A stretch of 64,000 nt of DNA from Methyloprofundus sedimenti (GTDB lineage: Bacteria; Pseudomonadota; Gammaproteobacteria; Methylococcales; Methylomonadaceae). A program made the position numbers and the translations under genes. This document shows positions 1 through 8,735 of the stretch, piece after piece. Position 1 is the first letter of the stretch, and every line of letters begins with the position of its first letter. The stretch spans positions 372,001 through 436,000 of the forward strand of contig NZ_LPUF01000003.1 in the NCBI RefSeq assembly GCF_002072955.1, in the 5' to 3' direction. The notes beneath the pieces were generated by a model, which was not told where the DNA came from, did not search any database, and was given only the letters and a program-made list of their open reading frames with translations.

Positions 1-2
1 AG

Positions 3-512
3 ACAGAGCAGTTGATTGATATTTTAGACGCACAAATTAAAACCTTGCGCGACAGTGCACTTAATATCATTCATCAAAATGAAGATCTGAAGCAGGCTCA
101 TTCATTAATCACCGGCATCAAAGGGATTGCACAAGCCTCAGCGGTACAAATACTGAGTGAACTGATGATCTTGCCTAAGGATATGACTGCGCGGCAGTGG
201 GTTGCTCATGCAGGGTTGGATCCAAGGATATTTGATTCAGGTAGTAGCGTATCTAAAAAGCCACGCATTAGCAAAGTGGGTAATAAATATATTCGTCAGG
301 CCTTGTATATGCCAGCTTTGGTTGCCAGCCGATTCGAGCCGAATATTCAAGGCTATTATCATCACTTGATTGAGGATAATGGCTTAAAGAAAGTACAAGC
401 GGTCTGTGCTGTGATGCGTAAATTATTACACGCCATCCATGGCATGTTACGTACTAACAAAAAATTCGATGGGGCTCGTTTTTATACGTTACCTATCACT
501 ATAAATGCATAA
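3..512 (+). CDS. IS110-family transposase, C-terminal part (cut by window edge)
   Basis: The frame is open to the left edge, so the N-terminal RuvC-like DEDD catalytic domain lies outside the window. What remains is the C-terminal IS116/IS110/IS902 domain: a helix-hairpin-helix-like stretch (LITGIKGIAQASA), then the conserved QWVAHAGLDPR block, the SKVGNKYIRQALYMPA block that carries the catalytic-region serine of this family in related proteins, and a basic C-terminus. IS110 elements move by site-specific recombination rather than by DDE chemistry and usually lack terminal inverted repeats. The stop codon sits inside a hairpin just downstream. Intactness upstream cannot be judged. Confidence 0.85.
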   Translation, partial: TEQLIDILDAQIKTLRDSALNIIHQNEDLKQAHSLITGIKGIAQASAVQILSELMILPKDMTARQWVAHAGLDPRIFDSGSSVSKKPRISKVGNKYIRQALYMPALVASRFEPNIQGYYHHLIEDNGLKKVQAVCAVMRKLLHAIHGMLRTNKKFDGARFYTLPITINA

Positions 513-533
513 AAATATAAATTTTTATGCATT
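504..533. terminator. Perfect 13-bp hairpin at the end of the transposase
   Basis: Arms 504-516 (AATGCATAAAAAT) and 521-533 are exact inverse complements around a 4-base loop, and the transposase stop codon (510-512) lies in the left arm. It is AT-rich with no clean T tract, so it may be a weak terminator or a structural end of the insertion element. Confidence 0.5.
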
Positions 534-720
534 CACGCTTGCGTTTTAATAGAGTATCTACGGAACCTGTCCTTTTAGGTATGTTATTGAATACTTTCAT
601 AGTCTCTTTAGCTATTGCTAACTCCATACAAAACTGAAGTTTTTTACCTTTGATTTAAATAAACAGGGGCAAGTGAAAGCTACTTTCAGGTAAAAATAAA
701 TGATGCCAAAGATCCGCTAG

Positions 721-1854
721 TTATGCTACACATAGCAGATTCTGTATAGATTTATCGGCAAGGTGCTGAATGATTTCTTCATTTGTATACCCGTAATCTT
801 CAATTGTATACTCATGTACACTCTGATATGACTTTGCTGCGATACAATCAAGCACTAATCTTGCCTTATATTCAGCATTTAGTGGCATGCCAAAATGCTG
901 ATAAATAGATACCACAGTTTTTTCGGGATTAATCACCAGATCATCGTATTCAATATCAATCGAATTTTCAGGCGTAAAATTTTGCCTGTTATTGATTATT
1001 CCCTGATGATTAGTTCTCACCATCTCTATCACACTCATACTTTCGTATTTTCTTTGGTAGCAAGCTGGTGAATGGAATGACCAGGGTTTAGAAAACACAC
1101 TCAAAGAGGATGCAACGGACCTGAGTATGTCACTTTGAATATGAATAACACGCATATCAGGAAAAGCTTCCTGATAGATACCTAGCCTGCCACCTGCAAC
1201 CGCATTTTTAGCAAGAAAGGTGTTACCACCCGTTGCATAGACATGACGTTGAACAGATAAGCGAAAGTTTTTAATCAGGCATTTTCTCGCTTTAACAGGC
1301 AGATTATCCAGCGAAAAAACATCATCTACCTCATGCAGGTAAGGAAAAAAAAGAATAAGACCGGGTGCTAAAAACGAACTGACAAATAAAAACTCATCTT
1401 CTTCAGAAAAACGCAGTCCTGCCTTGTGCAAACCATCCCAGCCTTTGAAAAAATGCCTGTCAACTGCATCAACTATTTGTGAAATGGGGGCCCCTATTTT
1501 TTTATCTAATGCACTGATAAACCCTACTAACTTATACAAAGTTATTGAATTTAATAGCGATTGCCATAAGGACAAGTAGGTGTATTGTTTATCTTTTTCT
1601 AGCATTCGATGTAAAAATGTCGAACCACTACGAGGATTACTTAAGATAAATAAAGGCTGCTTAATCTCTATACGCCAAAATCCGGGAAAAAGAAAAAAGT
1701 CCAGTATCTGAAAAAATACTACGATTAAGCGAAAACACAAAATTGCGGGGATAATGATGAAACCAACAAAAAATACAAATTTTGGTCTAAAATACCGCGG
1801 AGTAAACATACGCATCATTAACTTCAGGAAAATGGGCCAATAAAGAAAATACAT
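721..1854 (-). CDS. Membrane-associated sulfotransferase family protein
   Basis: A 377-residue protein with the 5'-phosphosulfate-binding loop of PAPS-dependent sulfotransferases, NPRSGSTFLHRML, at residues 73-85. The first ~60 residues are strongly hydrophobic and aromatic (for example FVFFVGFIIIPAILCFRLIV, 27-46), suggesting one or two membrane segments and a membrane-bound acceptor. Further family-like features are the later RVIHIQSDILRSVASS region (3'-phosphate-binding R/S) and an acidic IEYDDLVINPEKTV block. The acceptor cannot be read from the sequence. It is divergent from, and about 1 kb away from, the sterol genes, so a lipid or sterol acceptor is possible but only inferred. The start has a weak AGGTG ribosome site; nearby internal ATGs are alternatives. 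Confidence 0.75.
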   Translation of the reverse strand: MYFLYWPIFLKLMMRMFTPRYFRPKFVFFVGFIIIPAILCFRLIVVFFQILDFFLFPGFWRIEIKQPLFILSNPRSGSTFLHRMLEKDKQYTYLSLWQSLLNSITLYKLVGFISALDKKIGAPISQIVDAVDRHFFKGWDGLHKAGLRFSEEDEFLFVSSFLAPGLILFFPYLHEVDDVFSLDNLPVKARKCLIKNFRLSVQRHVYATGGNTFLAKNAVAGGRLGIYQEAFPDMRVIHIQSDILRSVASSLSVFSKPWSFHSPACYQRKYESMSVIEMVRTNHQGIINNRQNFTPENSIDIEYDDLVINPEKTVVSIYQHFGMPLNAEYKARLVLDCIAAKSYQSVHEYTIEDYGYTNEEIIQHLADKSIQNLLCVA

Positions 1855-2000
1855 CGGAGTAGCACCTCTTGTGAATATTTACTTCTTCTGACTGTCAATG
1901 ATTGAATTGCTTTTCAGGTTAGTGTAGCAAGAAGTTATGTGACTGAAACAGACCACTTTCGTGGTAATGAAAATAGCACAAAAGCCTGTTAGCAAAAATT

Positions 2001-2633
2001 TTACGATAAATTAGCTAAAGCTGCTTTTGCTTTAGCTTTATGCTTAGCTTTAATTTTAAATGACGTATTTTTAGGATCTAATGTTGCGCCTATGGCCTTA
2101 TTAAGATAACTTACGGCCTGATCGCCCTTACCCTGCTCTAACAAGAATTCTGCATAAAAGTAATTGCTTGTAACTCCATCAGGGTTGACTTTTAAAGCTT
2201 TCAAAAGATAGGTTTCAGCTGCGTCATTATCCCCAAATGCGACCGGCCACCCTGGGACTTTATAGTACAGAATTCCCATCGTAACTAGAGCCGAACCTTC
2301 ACGCGCCTCCGGGTCAATATCTATTGCCCTGGCTAATAATTCTTTTGCCTGTTTCACTAAACCAAGTGCTACAAAACTGGAGGCATCTTCAGCCATAGTC
2401 AATAAAATAGCTGACTTCAAGATAAGTGGATCAGCCTGACTAGGAAAGGCAACGACCACATCGCTAATATCTTCTGCTAGTTGCAAAAACATATTTTGCT
2501 TTTCAGGTGTAGACTCTGCTTCACTAGTATTAATCCAGTTCGCTTCAATTTTTGACACACTATCCTGCATAGTGTCAGCGTAAACACCCTGTGTAAAAAG
2601 TAGCAAAAAAACAACAAAAATTAATTTTTTCAT
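2001..2633 (-). CDS. Secreted TPR-repeat protein
   Basis: A 210-residue protein with a clear Sec signal peptide (MKKLIFVVFLLLFTQGVYA, cut before DTMQ). The mature part is helical with TPR-like units, best seen near residues 145-185 (TSNYFYAEFLLEQGKGDQAV followed by SYLNKAIG) and around LVKQAKELLARAIDIDPEA. It ends in a Lys/Ala-rich helix. Probably periplasmic, with a scaffold or protein-binding role; no enzyme motif is visible. It is transcribed away from the sterol operon, sharing the 240-bp intergenic region, and precedes the sulfotransferase on the same strand with a 146-bp gap. Function unknown. Confidence 0.7.
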   Translation of the reverse strand: MKKLIFVVFLLLFTQGVYADTMQDSVSKIEANWINTSEAESTPEKQNMFLQLAEDISDVVVAFPSQADPLILKSAILLTMAEDASSFVALGLVKQAKELLARAIDIDPEAREGSALVTMGILYYKVPGWPVAFGDNDAAETYLLKALKVNPDGVTSNYFYAEFLLEQGKGDQAVSYLNKAIGATLDPKNTSFKIKAKHKAKAKAALANLS

Positions 2634-2801
2634 GTTTGAAGTATAGTAGTCAGAGCCAAAAAATTCAAGTTTAATCGTTTATAATGGTAAAATGTTATCA
2701 TAAAAAAACACATATCCTACTGATAAATATATACATTAATACATATACCACAACCATAAAATTGTTTATATGTGCTAATTACATCACATTTTGTTGCGCT
2801 T

Positions 2802-2817
2802 GTTGTATAATTACAAC
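2802..2817. promoter_or_regulatory. Perfect dyad GTTGTATAATTACAAC over a candidate -10 box
   Basis: A 16-bp perfect inverted repeat lies 57 bp before the cyclase start. Its centre contains TATAAT (2806-2811), a consensus -10 hexamer, so a dimeric repressor binding here would block transcription of the sterol operon. No convincing -35 hexamer is present at 16-18 bp, which fits a regulated or activator-dependent promoter. The dyad is seen directly; the regulatory role is inference. Confidence 0.4.
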
Positions 2818-2874
2818 GACTAATAATGTAACTATATATTCTCTAATAAAATCGGGGCGCTAAACCAAGCCAAC

Positions 2875-5109
2875 ATGTCGCAAAATAAATCAAGCTGGAA
2901 CCTCTGGAAACTTTTAACTAAACATGGCCGCCAAGTGTGGGCATTTAAAAGTGATTCGCAAAATATTGACGATCATTTAAAGAATGCAGATAACTATTCT
3001 GAGCAGGAATCACACAATTTTTGCAAAGACTTCGCGTTCGATCGCCAGCATAACCCGTCATCAGCTGATCAAGTTTTTAGGCAACAGGCAATACGTGACA
3101 ATGCCGCTACCTTTTCTGCACAGAAACCACCAGCAGAATCCCCTGAAGAACAAGAATTAATAGATAGCCTGATTAAAGGAATGCACTACTTTAGTCAATT
3201 GCAAAGCGAGGATGGGCACTGGCCTGGCGACTATGGTGGCCCTCTATTTTTGCTACCTGGCTTGTTAATAGCCTCTTATATTTCAGCAACGCCCTTCCCT
3301 AAGCCCCATCAGGAAATGATGAAAATATACCTATTTAACCATCAGCATACAGATGGCGGATGGGGTATGCATATTGAAGGACAACCCACTATGTTTGGAA
3401 CGGTGATGCAATATGTTTCACTGCGCTTACTGGGTGTCGATAAAGACGATACAAGGTTAATTAATGCCAGCACATGGATTAAAGCAAATGGTGGGGCAAC
3501 TGGTATTCCTTCATGGGGGAAGTTTTATCTGGCCCTGCTAAATTTATATGACTGGAATGGCTTTAATAGTTTATTCCCGGAAATGTGGTTATTTCCCAAG
3601 TGGTTACCAGTGCATCCTTCACGATACTGGTGTCATACCCGCATGGTCTATTTACCGATGGCTTATTGCCAGGCTCATCATATACAAGTACCAGAGAATG
3701 ATTTAATACTGTCCTTAAGAAAAGAAATCTACAATGAAGATTTTAAATCAATCGACTGGGCAAAACAGAGAAACAGAGTTTGTGACAAGGATTGCTACAC
3801 AATTCAATCGCCTGTTTTAAAATGGATGAATCTTTTCACTAACGGCTATGAAAAATTCAGGCCTCAGTGGTTAAGAACAAAAGCAAGTGACTACCTTATA
3901 AAATATATTAATGCAGAAGATGCACAGACAGAATATCTGAATATAGGTCCCGTTAGTAAAGCCATTAACTCGATCTGTGTCTGGCATGCTTATGGCAAAG
4001 ATTCTGAAAAATTTAAAAAACATGTTGCCCGTTGGTATGACTATTTATGGATCGCTGAAGATGGCATGAAAATGAGCGGCTATAATGGTTCACAATTATG
4101 GGATGTTGCTTTTACAACACGCGCGATGCTGGAAAGTGACTTAGGCCAATTATTTCCTGAGACCATCAAGAAAAGCTATCAATTTATTGATGATATGCAG
4201 GTTAAAAAGGAGCACGAGACACATAAAGAGTTTTTCCGTCATCCTATGATAGGTAGCTGGCCATTTTCCACTGCCGAACAAGCCTGGCCAGTCTCTGATT
4301 GCACTGCTGAAGGTTTAAGTGCCACCTTGGCTATTCATAAAACTGGGATACTTAAACAAGGTATTAGCGATGCACGCATAAAACAAGCTGTCGATATTAT
4401 CTTGTCTTTTCAAAATAAAGACGGTGGCTGGCCTACTTACGAATTAAGTCGCGCGCCCAAATGGCTAGAAAAACTGAATCCATCTGAAGTTTTTGCTGAC
4501 ATTATGATTGATTATTCATGGACTGAATGTAGCTCAGCCTGCATCATTGCACTACTTGAAATTCTAGAGTGCTATCCGGATTATAAGAGCCAGGAAATAC
4601 GCAAGGCAATTACGAGAGGTTTACAGTTTGTTGTTAAACAACAAAAACAGGATGGCTCCTGGTATGGCGGCTGGGCAGTATGTTTCACCTATGCTACCTG
4701 GTTTGCATTAGAAGCTCTGGTGCAGGGCAAAGACTATATCGACACCGATCTAAGATCAGAACGCATCAATAAGGCCTGTGATTTTTTGATCAGCAAACAA
4801 ATGCCTGACGGCGGATGGGGAGAAACTTATGAGTCGTGCGCGAATAAGGTTTATACACAAGCAAAAACATCACAAGTTATAAATACAGCCTGGGCATTAC
4901 TGGCATTACAGGTCGCAAACTCAGAGGAAAAAGAAGTTATTCAACGCGGCATTAACTTACTATTACAGAGACAATTAGACAACGGCGATTGGGCACAGGA
5001 AAATATATCGGGTGTTTTTAACTATAACTGCATGATTACCTATAGCTCATACCGAAACATTTTCCCTATATGGGCCTTAAACCGCTTCTATCAACATAAA
5101 GGCTATTAA
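2875..5109 (+). CDS. osc: Oxidosqualene cyclase (lanosterol-synthase-like)
   Basis: Converts 2,3-oxidosqualene to a tetracyclic sterol. The 744-residue protein carries the diagnostic DCTAE motif with catalytic Asp475 (human D455), not the DxDD of squalene-hopene cyclases, and Cys552 in WTECSSAC (human C533). C-terminal QW-type repeats include QDGSWYGGW, PDGGWGE and NGDWAQENISGVFN. Residues that steer the final deprotonation are mixed: Tyr403 (Thr381 in human, Tyr in plant cycloartenol synthase), Gln469 and Val473 (both lanosterol-type). The family is a monotopic membrane protein. The first ~95 residues are a poorly conserved extension; the ATG has only a weak ribosome site. It heads an operon with squalene monooxygenase 55 bp downstream. 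Confidence 0.95.
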   Translation: MSQNKSSWNLWKLLTKHGRQVWAFKSDSQNIDDHLKNADNYSEQESHNFCKDFAFDRQHNPSSADQVFRQQAIRDNAATFSAQKPPAESPEEQELIDSLIKGMHYFSQLQSEDGHWPGDYGGPLFLLPGLLIASYISATPFPKPHQEMMKIYLFNHQHTDGGWGMHIEGQPTMFGTVMQYVSLRLLGVDKDDTRLINASTWIKANGGATGIPSWGKFYLALLNLYDWNGFNSLFPEMWLFPKWLPVHPSRYWCHTRMVYLPMAYCQAHHIQVPENDLILSLRKEIYNEDFKSIDWAKQRNRVCDKDCYTIQSPVLKWMNLFTNGYEKFRPQWLRTKASDYLIKYINAEDAQTEYLNIGPVSKAINSICVWHAYGKDSEKFKKHVARWYDYLWIAEDGMKMSGYNGSQLWDVAFTTRAMLESDLGQLFPETIKKSYQFIDDMQVKKEHETHKEFFRHPMIGSWPFSTAEQAWPVSDCTAEGLSATLAIHKTGILKQGISDARIKQAVDIILSFQNKDGGWPTYELSRAPKWLEKLNPSEVFADIMIDYSWTECSSACIIALLEILECYPDYKSQEIRKAITRGLQFVVKQQKQDGSWYGGWAVCFTYATWFALEALVQGKDYIDTDLRSERINKACDFLISKQMPDGGWGETYESCANKVYTQAKTSQVINTAWALLALQVANSEEKEVIQRGINLLLQRQLDNGDWAQENISGVFNYNCMITYSSYRNIFPIWALNRFYQHKGY

Positions 5110-5164
5110 AGTTTAGTTGTTCGTATTAAAATTAAATAGTTAAAGCCCATTAAAGAGATTCCAT

Positions 5165-6541
5165 ATGAATACATCTCCTGAACATAATGATTTATTTGAT
5201 ATTTGCATAGTCGGTGTCGGCATGGCTGGCGCGACAATTGCAGCCTATCTCGCCCCTAGAGGCCTCAAAATTGCGCTTATTGATAGAGAGTATACGGAAA
5301 AAAGGCGTATTGTAGGCGAACTATTACAGCCTGGTGCAGTACAAACTCTAAAAAAAATGGGATTAGAACACTTACTCGAAGGTTTTGATGCGCAGCCGAT
5401 TTACGGATACGCCTTATTTAATAATGACAAGGAGTTCTCTATATCTTATAACTCCGATGATTCCACTGAATATCATGGAGTTGGGTTACATAACGGGCGC
5501 TTTTTACAAAAAATCCGTGAAGATGTATTCAAGAATGAAACTGTCACCCAGATTCATGGCACTGTATCCGAGCTTATTGAAGACAAAAAAGGCGTGGTTA
5601 AGGGGGTAACATACCGTGAAAAGCACACTAGAGAATACAAAACAGTCAAGGCAAAACTTACAGTCACTAGCGACGGTTTTTTCTCCAATTTCCGTAAAGA
5701 TTTAAGCAATAATGTCAAAACAGTTACTTCGTTTTTTATTGGCCTGGTTTTAAACGACTGCAATCTTCCGTTCCCTAACCATGGCCATGTCTTTTTATCT
5801 GCACCTACACCCTTTATTTGCTATCCGATTTCTAGCACTGAAACTCGACTGCTGATTGACTACCCTGGGGACAAAGCACCTAAAAAAGACGAAATTCGAG
5901 AACATATTTTAAATAAAGTTGCTCCATTTTTACCTGAAGAGTTCAAAGAGTGCTTTGCCAATGCTATGGAAGATGATGACTTTAAAGTCATGCCTAACCA
6001 CTACATGCCCGCTAAACCGGTGCTAAAAGAAGGCGCTGTGCTCTTAGGTGATGCACTTAACATGCGTCATCCTCTGACAGGCGGCGGTTTAACCGCAGTG
6101 TTTAATGACGTCTACTTACTCAGCACTCATTTGCTCGCAATGCCTGATTTTAACGACCCAAAATTGTTACACGAAAAACTGGAGCTTTATTATCAGGATC
6201 GTTATCACGCAAATACCAATGTCAATATCATGGCAAATGCACTATATGGCGTCATGTCTAATGACCTGCTTAAACAGGGTGTATTTGAGTATTTGCGTAA
6301 AGGTGGCGACAACTCAGGTGGCCCTATCACTCTATTAGCCGGCCTTAACAGAAACCCGACGTTACTAATCAAGCACTTTTTTAGTGTCGCATTTCTGTGT
6401 ATCTGTAATCTATCAGGGAATAACAAAATGAATTTTACGAATGTTTTTCGTGTAATGAAAGATGCTTTTTGTATTATTAAACCACTTGCTGTTAATGAAT
6501 TACGCCCTAGCTCATTTTATAAAAAGAATATCCAACTCTAA
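5165..6541 (+). CDS. sqmo: Squalene monooxygenase (squalene epoxidase)
   Basis: FAD-dependent enzyme that epoxidises squalene with O2, supplying the cyclase encoded just upstream. The 458-residue protein has the N-terminal dinucleotide fold GVGMAGATIAAYLAPRG (about 17-33), the VTSDGFFSNFRK block of flavoprotein hydroxylases, and LLGDALNMRHPLTGGGLTAV (about 296-315), whose GD binds FAD and whose RHPLTGGG is typical of squalene epoxidases. The C-terminus (HFFSVAFLCICNL and beyond) is hydrophobic and probably anchors it to membrane. AAAGAGA lies before the ATG. The stop TAA shares its last A with the ATG of apt, so the two are translationally coupled. Confidence 0.95.
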   Translation: MNTSPEHNDLFDICIVGVGMAGATIAAYLAPRGLKIALIDREYTEKRRIVGELLQPGAVQTLKKMGLEHLLEGFDAQPIYGYALFNNDKEFSISYNSDDSTEYHGVGLHNGRFLQKIREDVFKNETVTQIHGTVSELIEDKKGVVKGVTYREKHTREYKTVKAKLTVTSDGFFSNFRKDLSNNVKTVTSFFIGLVLNDCNLPFPNHGHVFLSAPTPFICYPISSTETRLLIDYPGDKAPKKDEIREHILNKVAPFLPEEFKECFANAMEDDDFKVMPNHYMPAKPVLKEGAVLLGDALNMRHPLTGGGLTAVFNDVYLLSTHLLAMPDFNDPKLLHEKLELYYQDRYHANTNVNIMANALYGVMSNDLLKQGVFEYLRKGGDNSGGPITLLAGLNRNPTLLIKHFFSVAFLCICNLSGNNKMNFTNVFRVMKDAFCIIKPLAVNELRPSSFYKKNIQL

Positions 6542-7056
6542 TGCAACGACTAAAAGATAAAATTCGCGATATTCCTGACTTCCCCAAACCAGGAATTATA
6601 TTTAAAGACATAACCCCACTAGCAAAAGATCCTGCCGCCTTACGGCTGGCAGTACACTATCTTGTACAGCCATTTCTTGGCAGAGATATTACAGCGGTTG
6701 CAGGCATGGAAGCGAGAGGCTTTATTTTCGGCTCTCTGGTTGCATGGGAACTTAATCTCCCGTTTATTCCGTTAAGAAAACCCGGAAAACTGCCATATGA
6801 TGCGCAAAGCATTTCCTATGATCTGGAATACGGCTCAGCAAGCTTAGAAATTCATACTGACGCCCTAAATGCAAATGATCGAGTACTGTTAATAGATGAT
6901 TTACTGGCAACAGGTGGCACTGCTAAAGCCAGCTGCGAATTGATAGAACAGCTAGGTGCTACAGTAGAAGCGCTTGGTTTTGTTATCGAATTAGATTTTA
7001 TCAATGGTAGAAAACAGCTGGAAGATTACGAAATACATGCATTACTGCATTACTAA
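6541..7056 (+). CDS. apt: Adenine phosphoribosyltransferase
   Basis: Purine salvage enzyme joining adenine and PRPP to give AMP in the cytoplasm. Its 171 residues match the family length. Visible are IPDFPKPGIIFKDITPL at the N-terminus, the MEARGFIFG block, and the PRPP loop VLLIDDLLATGGTA near residues 117-130. It starts on the last base of the squalene monooxygenase stop (TAATG), so it belongs to the sterol operon transcript although its function is unrelated. mutM follows after 17 bp. Confidence 0.95.
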   Translation: MQRLKDKIRDIPDFPKPGIIFKDITPLAKDPAALRLAVHYLVQPFLGRDITAVAGMEARGFIFGSLVAWELNLPFIPLRKPGKLPYDAQSISYDLEYGSASLEIHTDALNANDRVLLIDDLLATGGTAKASCELIEQLGATVEALGFVIELDFINGRKQLEDYEIHALLHY

Positions 7057-7073
7057 ACAAAGCACAATAATTA

Positions 7074-7889
7074 ATGCCTGAATTACCTGAAGTTGAGACG
7101 ACCTTACGTGGTATCAGCCCACATATTAAAAATCAAATAGTACGCAAAGTGATTATACGCCAGCCTAAATTACGCTGGCCCATTCCCAAAGAACTGCCAC
7201 AGTTAATTGAGCAACAAACACTATTAAACCTTAGCCGCAGAGCAAAATACCTGTTATTCGACTTTGACGCAGGCACTTTGTTAATCCACCTGGGCATGTC
7301 AGGTAGCCTTCGGGTTATGACTGAAAATGAACCACCCGCTAAACATGACCATTTCGAAATCGTCTTCGAGCATAATACAAGTATTCGTCTAACAGATCCA
7401 CGACGTTTTGGTACTGTCTTATGGCTAGGAAAAGACCCCTATCAGCATGGCTTGCTAAGAAAACTGGGACCCGAACCATTAAGTGATCAATTAACGGGAC
7501 TCTATCTCTACGAACAATCAAGACATAAAAAAGTCAGTATCAAACAATTTCTAATGAACCAAAACATTGTCACCGGTATTGGTAATATTTATTGTACAGA
7601 AGTGCTGTTTTACACTGGAATAAGCCCTGTTCGCGCAGCAGGCAATATTTCCTTAAGGCGCTATATTACCCTTGTTACCCAGATAAAAAAGACACTTAGT
7701 CTGGCTATCGAGCAAGGTGGCACGACACTACGTGATTTTGTTGGAAGCGATGGCAAGCCCGGTTATTTCAAACAAGAACTTAGCGCCTATGGCCGTTCCG
7801 GCTTGCCATGTAAATACTGTCAACAAACTCTGACCGACATAAAACAAGCCCAACGAACGACAGTGTATTGCACTCACTGCCAGACGTAA
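7074..7889 (+). CDS. mutM: Formamidopyrimidine-DNA glycosylase
   Basis: Base-excision repair glycosylase/AP lyase that removes 8-oxoguanine and FaPy lesions. The 271-residue protein begins PELPEVETTLRGI, in which Pro2 is the catalytic N-terminal nucleophile and Glu3 the partner. IRLTDPRRFGT and GIGNIYCTEVLFYTGISP are conserved body motifs. A C-terminal zinc finger is formed by CKYC and CTHC near the end. Fourth gene of the plus-strand run after osc, sqmo and apt. Confidence 0.96.
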   Translation: MPELPEVETTLRGISPHIKNQIVRKVIIRQPKLRWPIPKELPQLIEQQTLLNLSRRAKYLLFDFDAGTLLIHLGMSGSLRVMTENEPPAKHDHFEIVFEHNTSIRLTDPRRFGTVLWLGKDPYQHGLLRKLGPEPLSDQLTGLYLYEQSRHKKVSIKQFLMNQNIVTGIGNIYCTEVLFYTGISPVRAAGNISLRRYITLVTQIKKTLSLAIEQGGTTLRDFVGSDGKPGYFKQELSAYGRSGLPCKYCQQTLTDIKQAQRTTVYCTHCQT

Positions 7890-7922
7890 TTCACGGCAAA
7901 CACACCTCCCTCCCCTAACATC

Positions 7923-8222
7923 ATGACTGAAGAAGATTTAAGTAAAGAAAAAGTAAACCTGGAAACCTCAAAAATTGCCTGGATTGAATTACAGCGCGTT
8001 TTTGCCAGTGGCTTGGCTGTTAATATCGCTCCAGAACTGGATCTGATAGATGTAGCCGATGCTTTTTCCAAAGACAATAAATTACTGGTTGAAAACTGGA
8101 TGAAAAATCAGCAAGTACACCTTGTAACTGACCAACAAGCCGCATTATGGATTAAGAATGATGCAATGATGTGGGCCGTTGTGATAAAACCCTGGGTACT
8201 TGTTCAGGCAATTGAAGACTAA
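7923..8222 (+). CDS. DUF2288 family protein
   Basis: A 99-residue cytoplasmic protein of the DUF2288 family, recognised by the layout IAWIELQRVFASG, the LDLIDVADAFSKDN block and the C-terminal PWVLVQAIED. No catalytic residues or function are known to me. It lies 33 bp after mutM and is followed by a good terminator, so it is probably the last gene of the osc-sqmo-apt-mutM transcript. Confidence 0.75.
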   Translation: MTEEDLSKEKVNLETSKIAWIELQRVFASGLAVNIAPELDLIDVADAFSKDNKLLVENWMKNQQVHLVTDQQAALWIKNDAMMWAVVIKPWVLVQAIED

Positions 8223-8307
8223 TGTCCATAAATTGAAAGACCTGAATTTGGAAGGCAAGAGTAGATTCCATAAGAACAAAGCTGGAAACTGGCCTGCCAG
8301 AAACAGA

Positions 8308-8343
8308 AAAGGGTCATCTATTAAATAGAAGACCCTTTCTTTT
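8308..8343. terminator. Rho-independent terminator after the DUF2288 gene
   Basis: Stem AAAGGGTC (8308-8315) pairs with GACCCTTT (8331-8338), with extra pairing ATCTAT/ATAGAA in the loop, followed by CTTTT. It ends the plus-strand operon and could also end the minus-strand tRNA transcript. Confidence 0.8.
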
Positions 8344-8346
8344 GTT

Positions 8347-8422
8347 TGGCGTCCCCAGGGGGGTTCGAACCCCCGTTACCGCCGTGAAAGGGCGGTGTCC
8401 TAGGCCTCTAGACGATGGGGAC
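8347..8422 (-). tRNA. tRNA-Glu (TTC), copy 1
   Basis: The minus strand folds as a 73-nt tRNA (8350-8422) plus encoded CCA (8347-8349). The acceptor arm GTCCCCA pairs with TGGGGAC, the anticodon loop is CTTTCAC (anticodon TTC), and the T arm contains GGTTCGAACCCC. It is identical to the copy at 8519-8594. Confidence 0.97.
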
Positions 8423-8518
8423 TAAGACTTTATTGAAAGCACATATAACGCGCACTCTTCCCGAATTACATAAAATAGCTTTTACAAGCCTGAAACTCAA
8501 TTCCTGTGAGTTTTGTAT

Positions 8519-8594
8519 TGGCGTCCCCAGGGGGGTTCGAACCCCCGTTACCGCCGTGAAAGGGCGGTGTCCTAGGCCTCTAGACGATGGGGAC
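8519..8594 (-). tRNA. tRNA-Glu (TTC), copy 2
   Basis: Same 76 bases as the copy 172 bp away, including the encoded CCA (8519-8521) and anticodon TTC. The spacer between the copies is unrelated sequence, so the duplicated unit is close to the tRNA itself. Confidence 0.97.
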
Positions 8595-8618
8595 TAAGAA
8601 CTTTTTCATACCAAGTTA

Positions 8619-8694
8619 TGGTGGAGCCAGGCGGGATCGAACCGCCGACCTCAACACTGCCAGTGTTGCGCTCTCCCAATTGAGCTATGGCCCC
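8619..8694 (-). tRNA. tRNA-Ala (GGC)
   Basis: The minus strand reads GGGGCCATAGCTCAATTGGG at the 5' end, anticodon loop CTGGCAG (anticodon GGC), T arm GGTTCGATCCC, discriminator A and encoded CCA (8619-8621). It is 41 bp downstream of gltX and on the same strand as the two tRNA-Glu genes, so all may share a transcript. Confidence 0.97.
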
Positions 8695-8735
8695 TTAGTT
8701 GAGTCCAATAATTATACATCATAATAATTTTCTGT

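Noticed and set aside
8415-8597. 60-residue plus-strand frame
   Set aside because: It runs antisense through the second tRNA-Glu gene.
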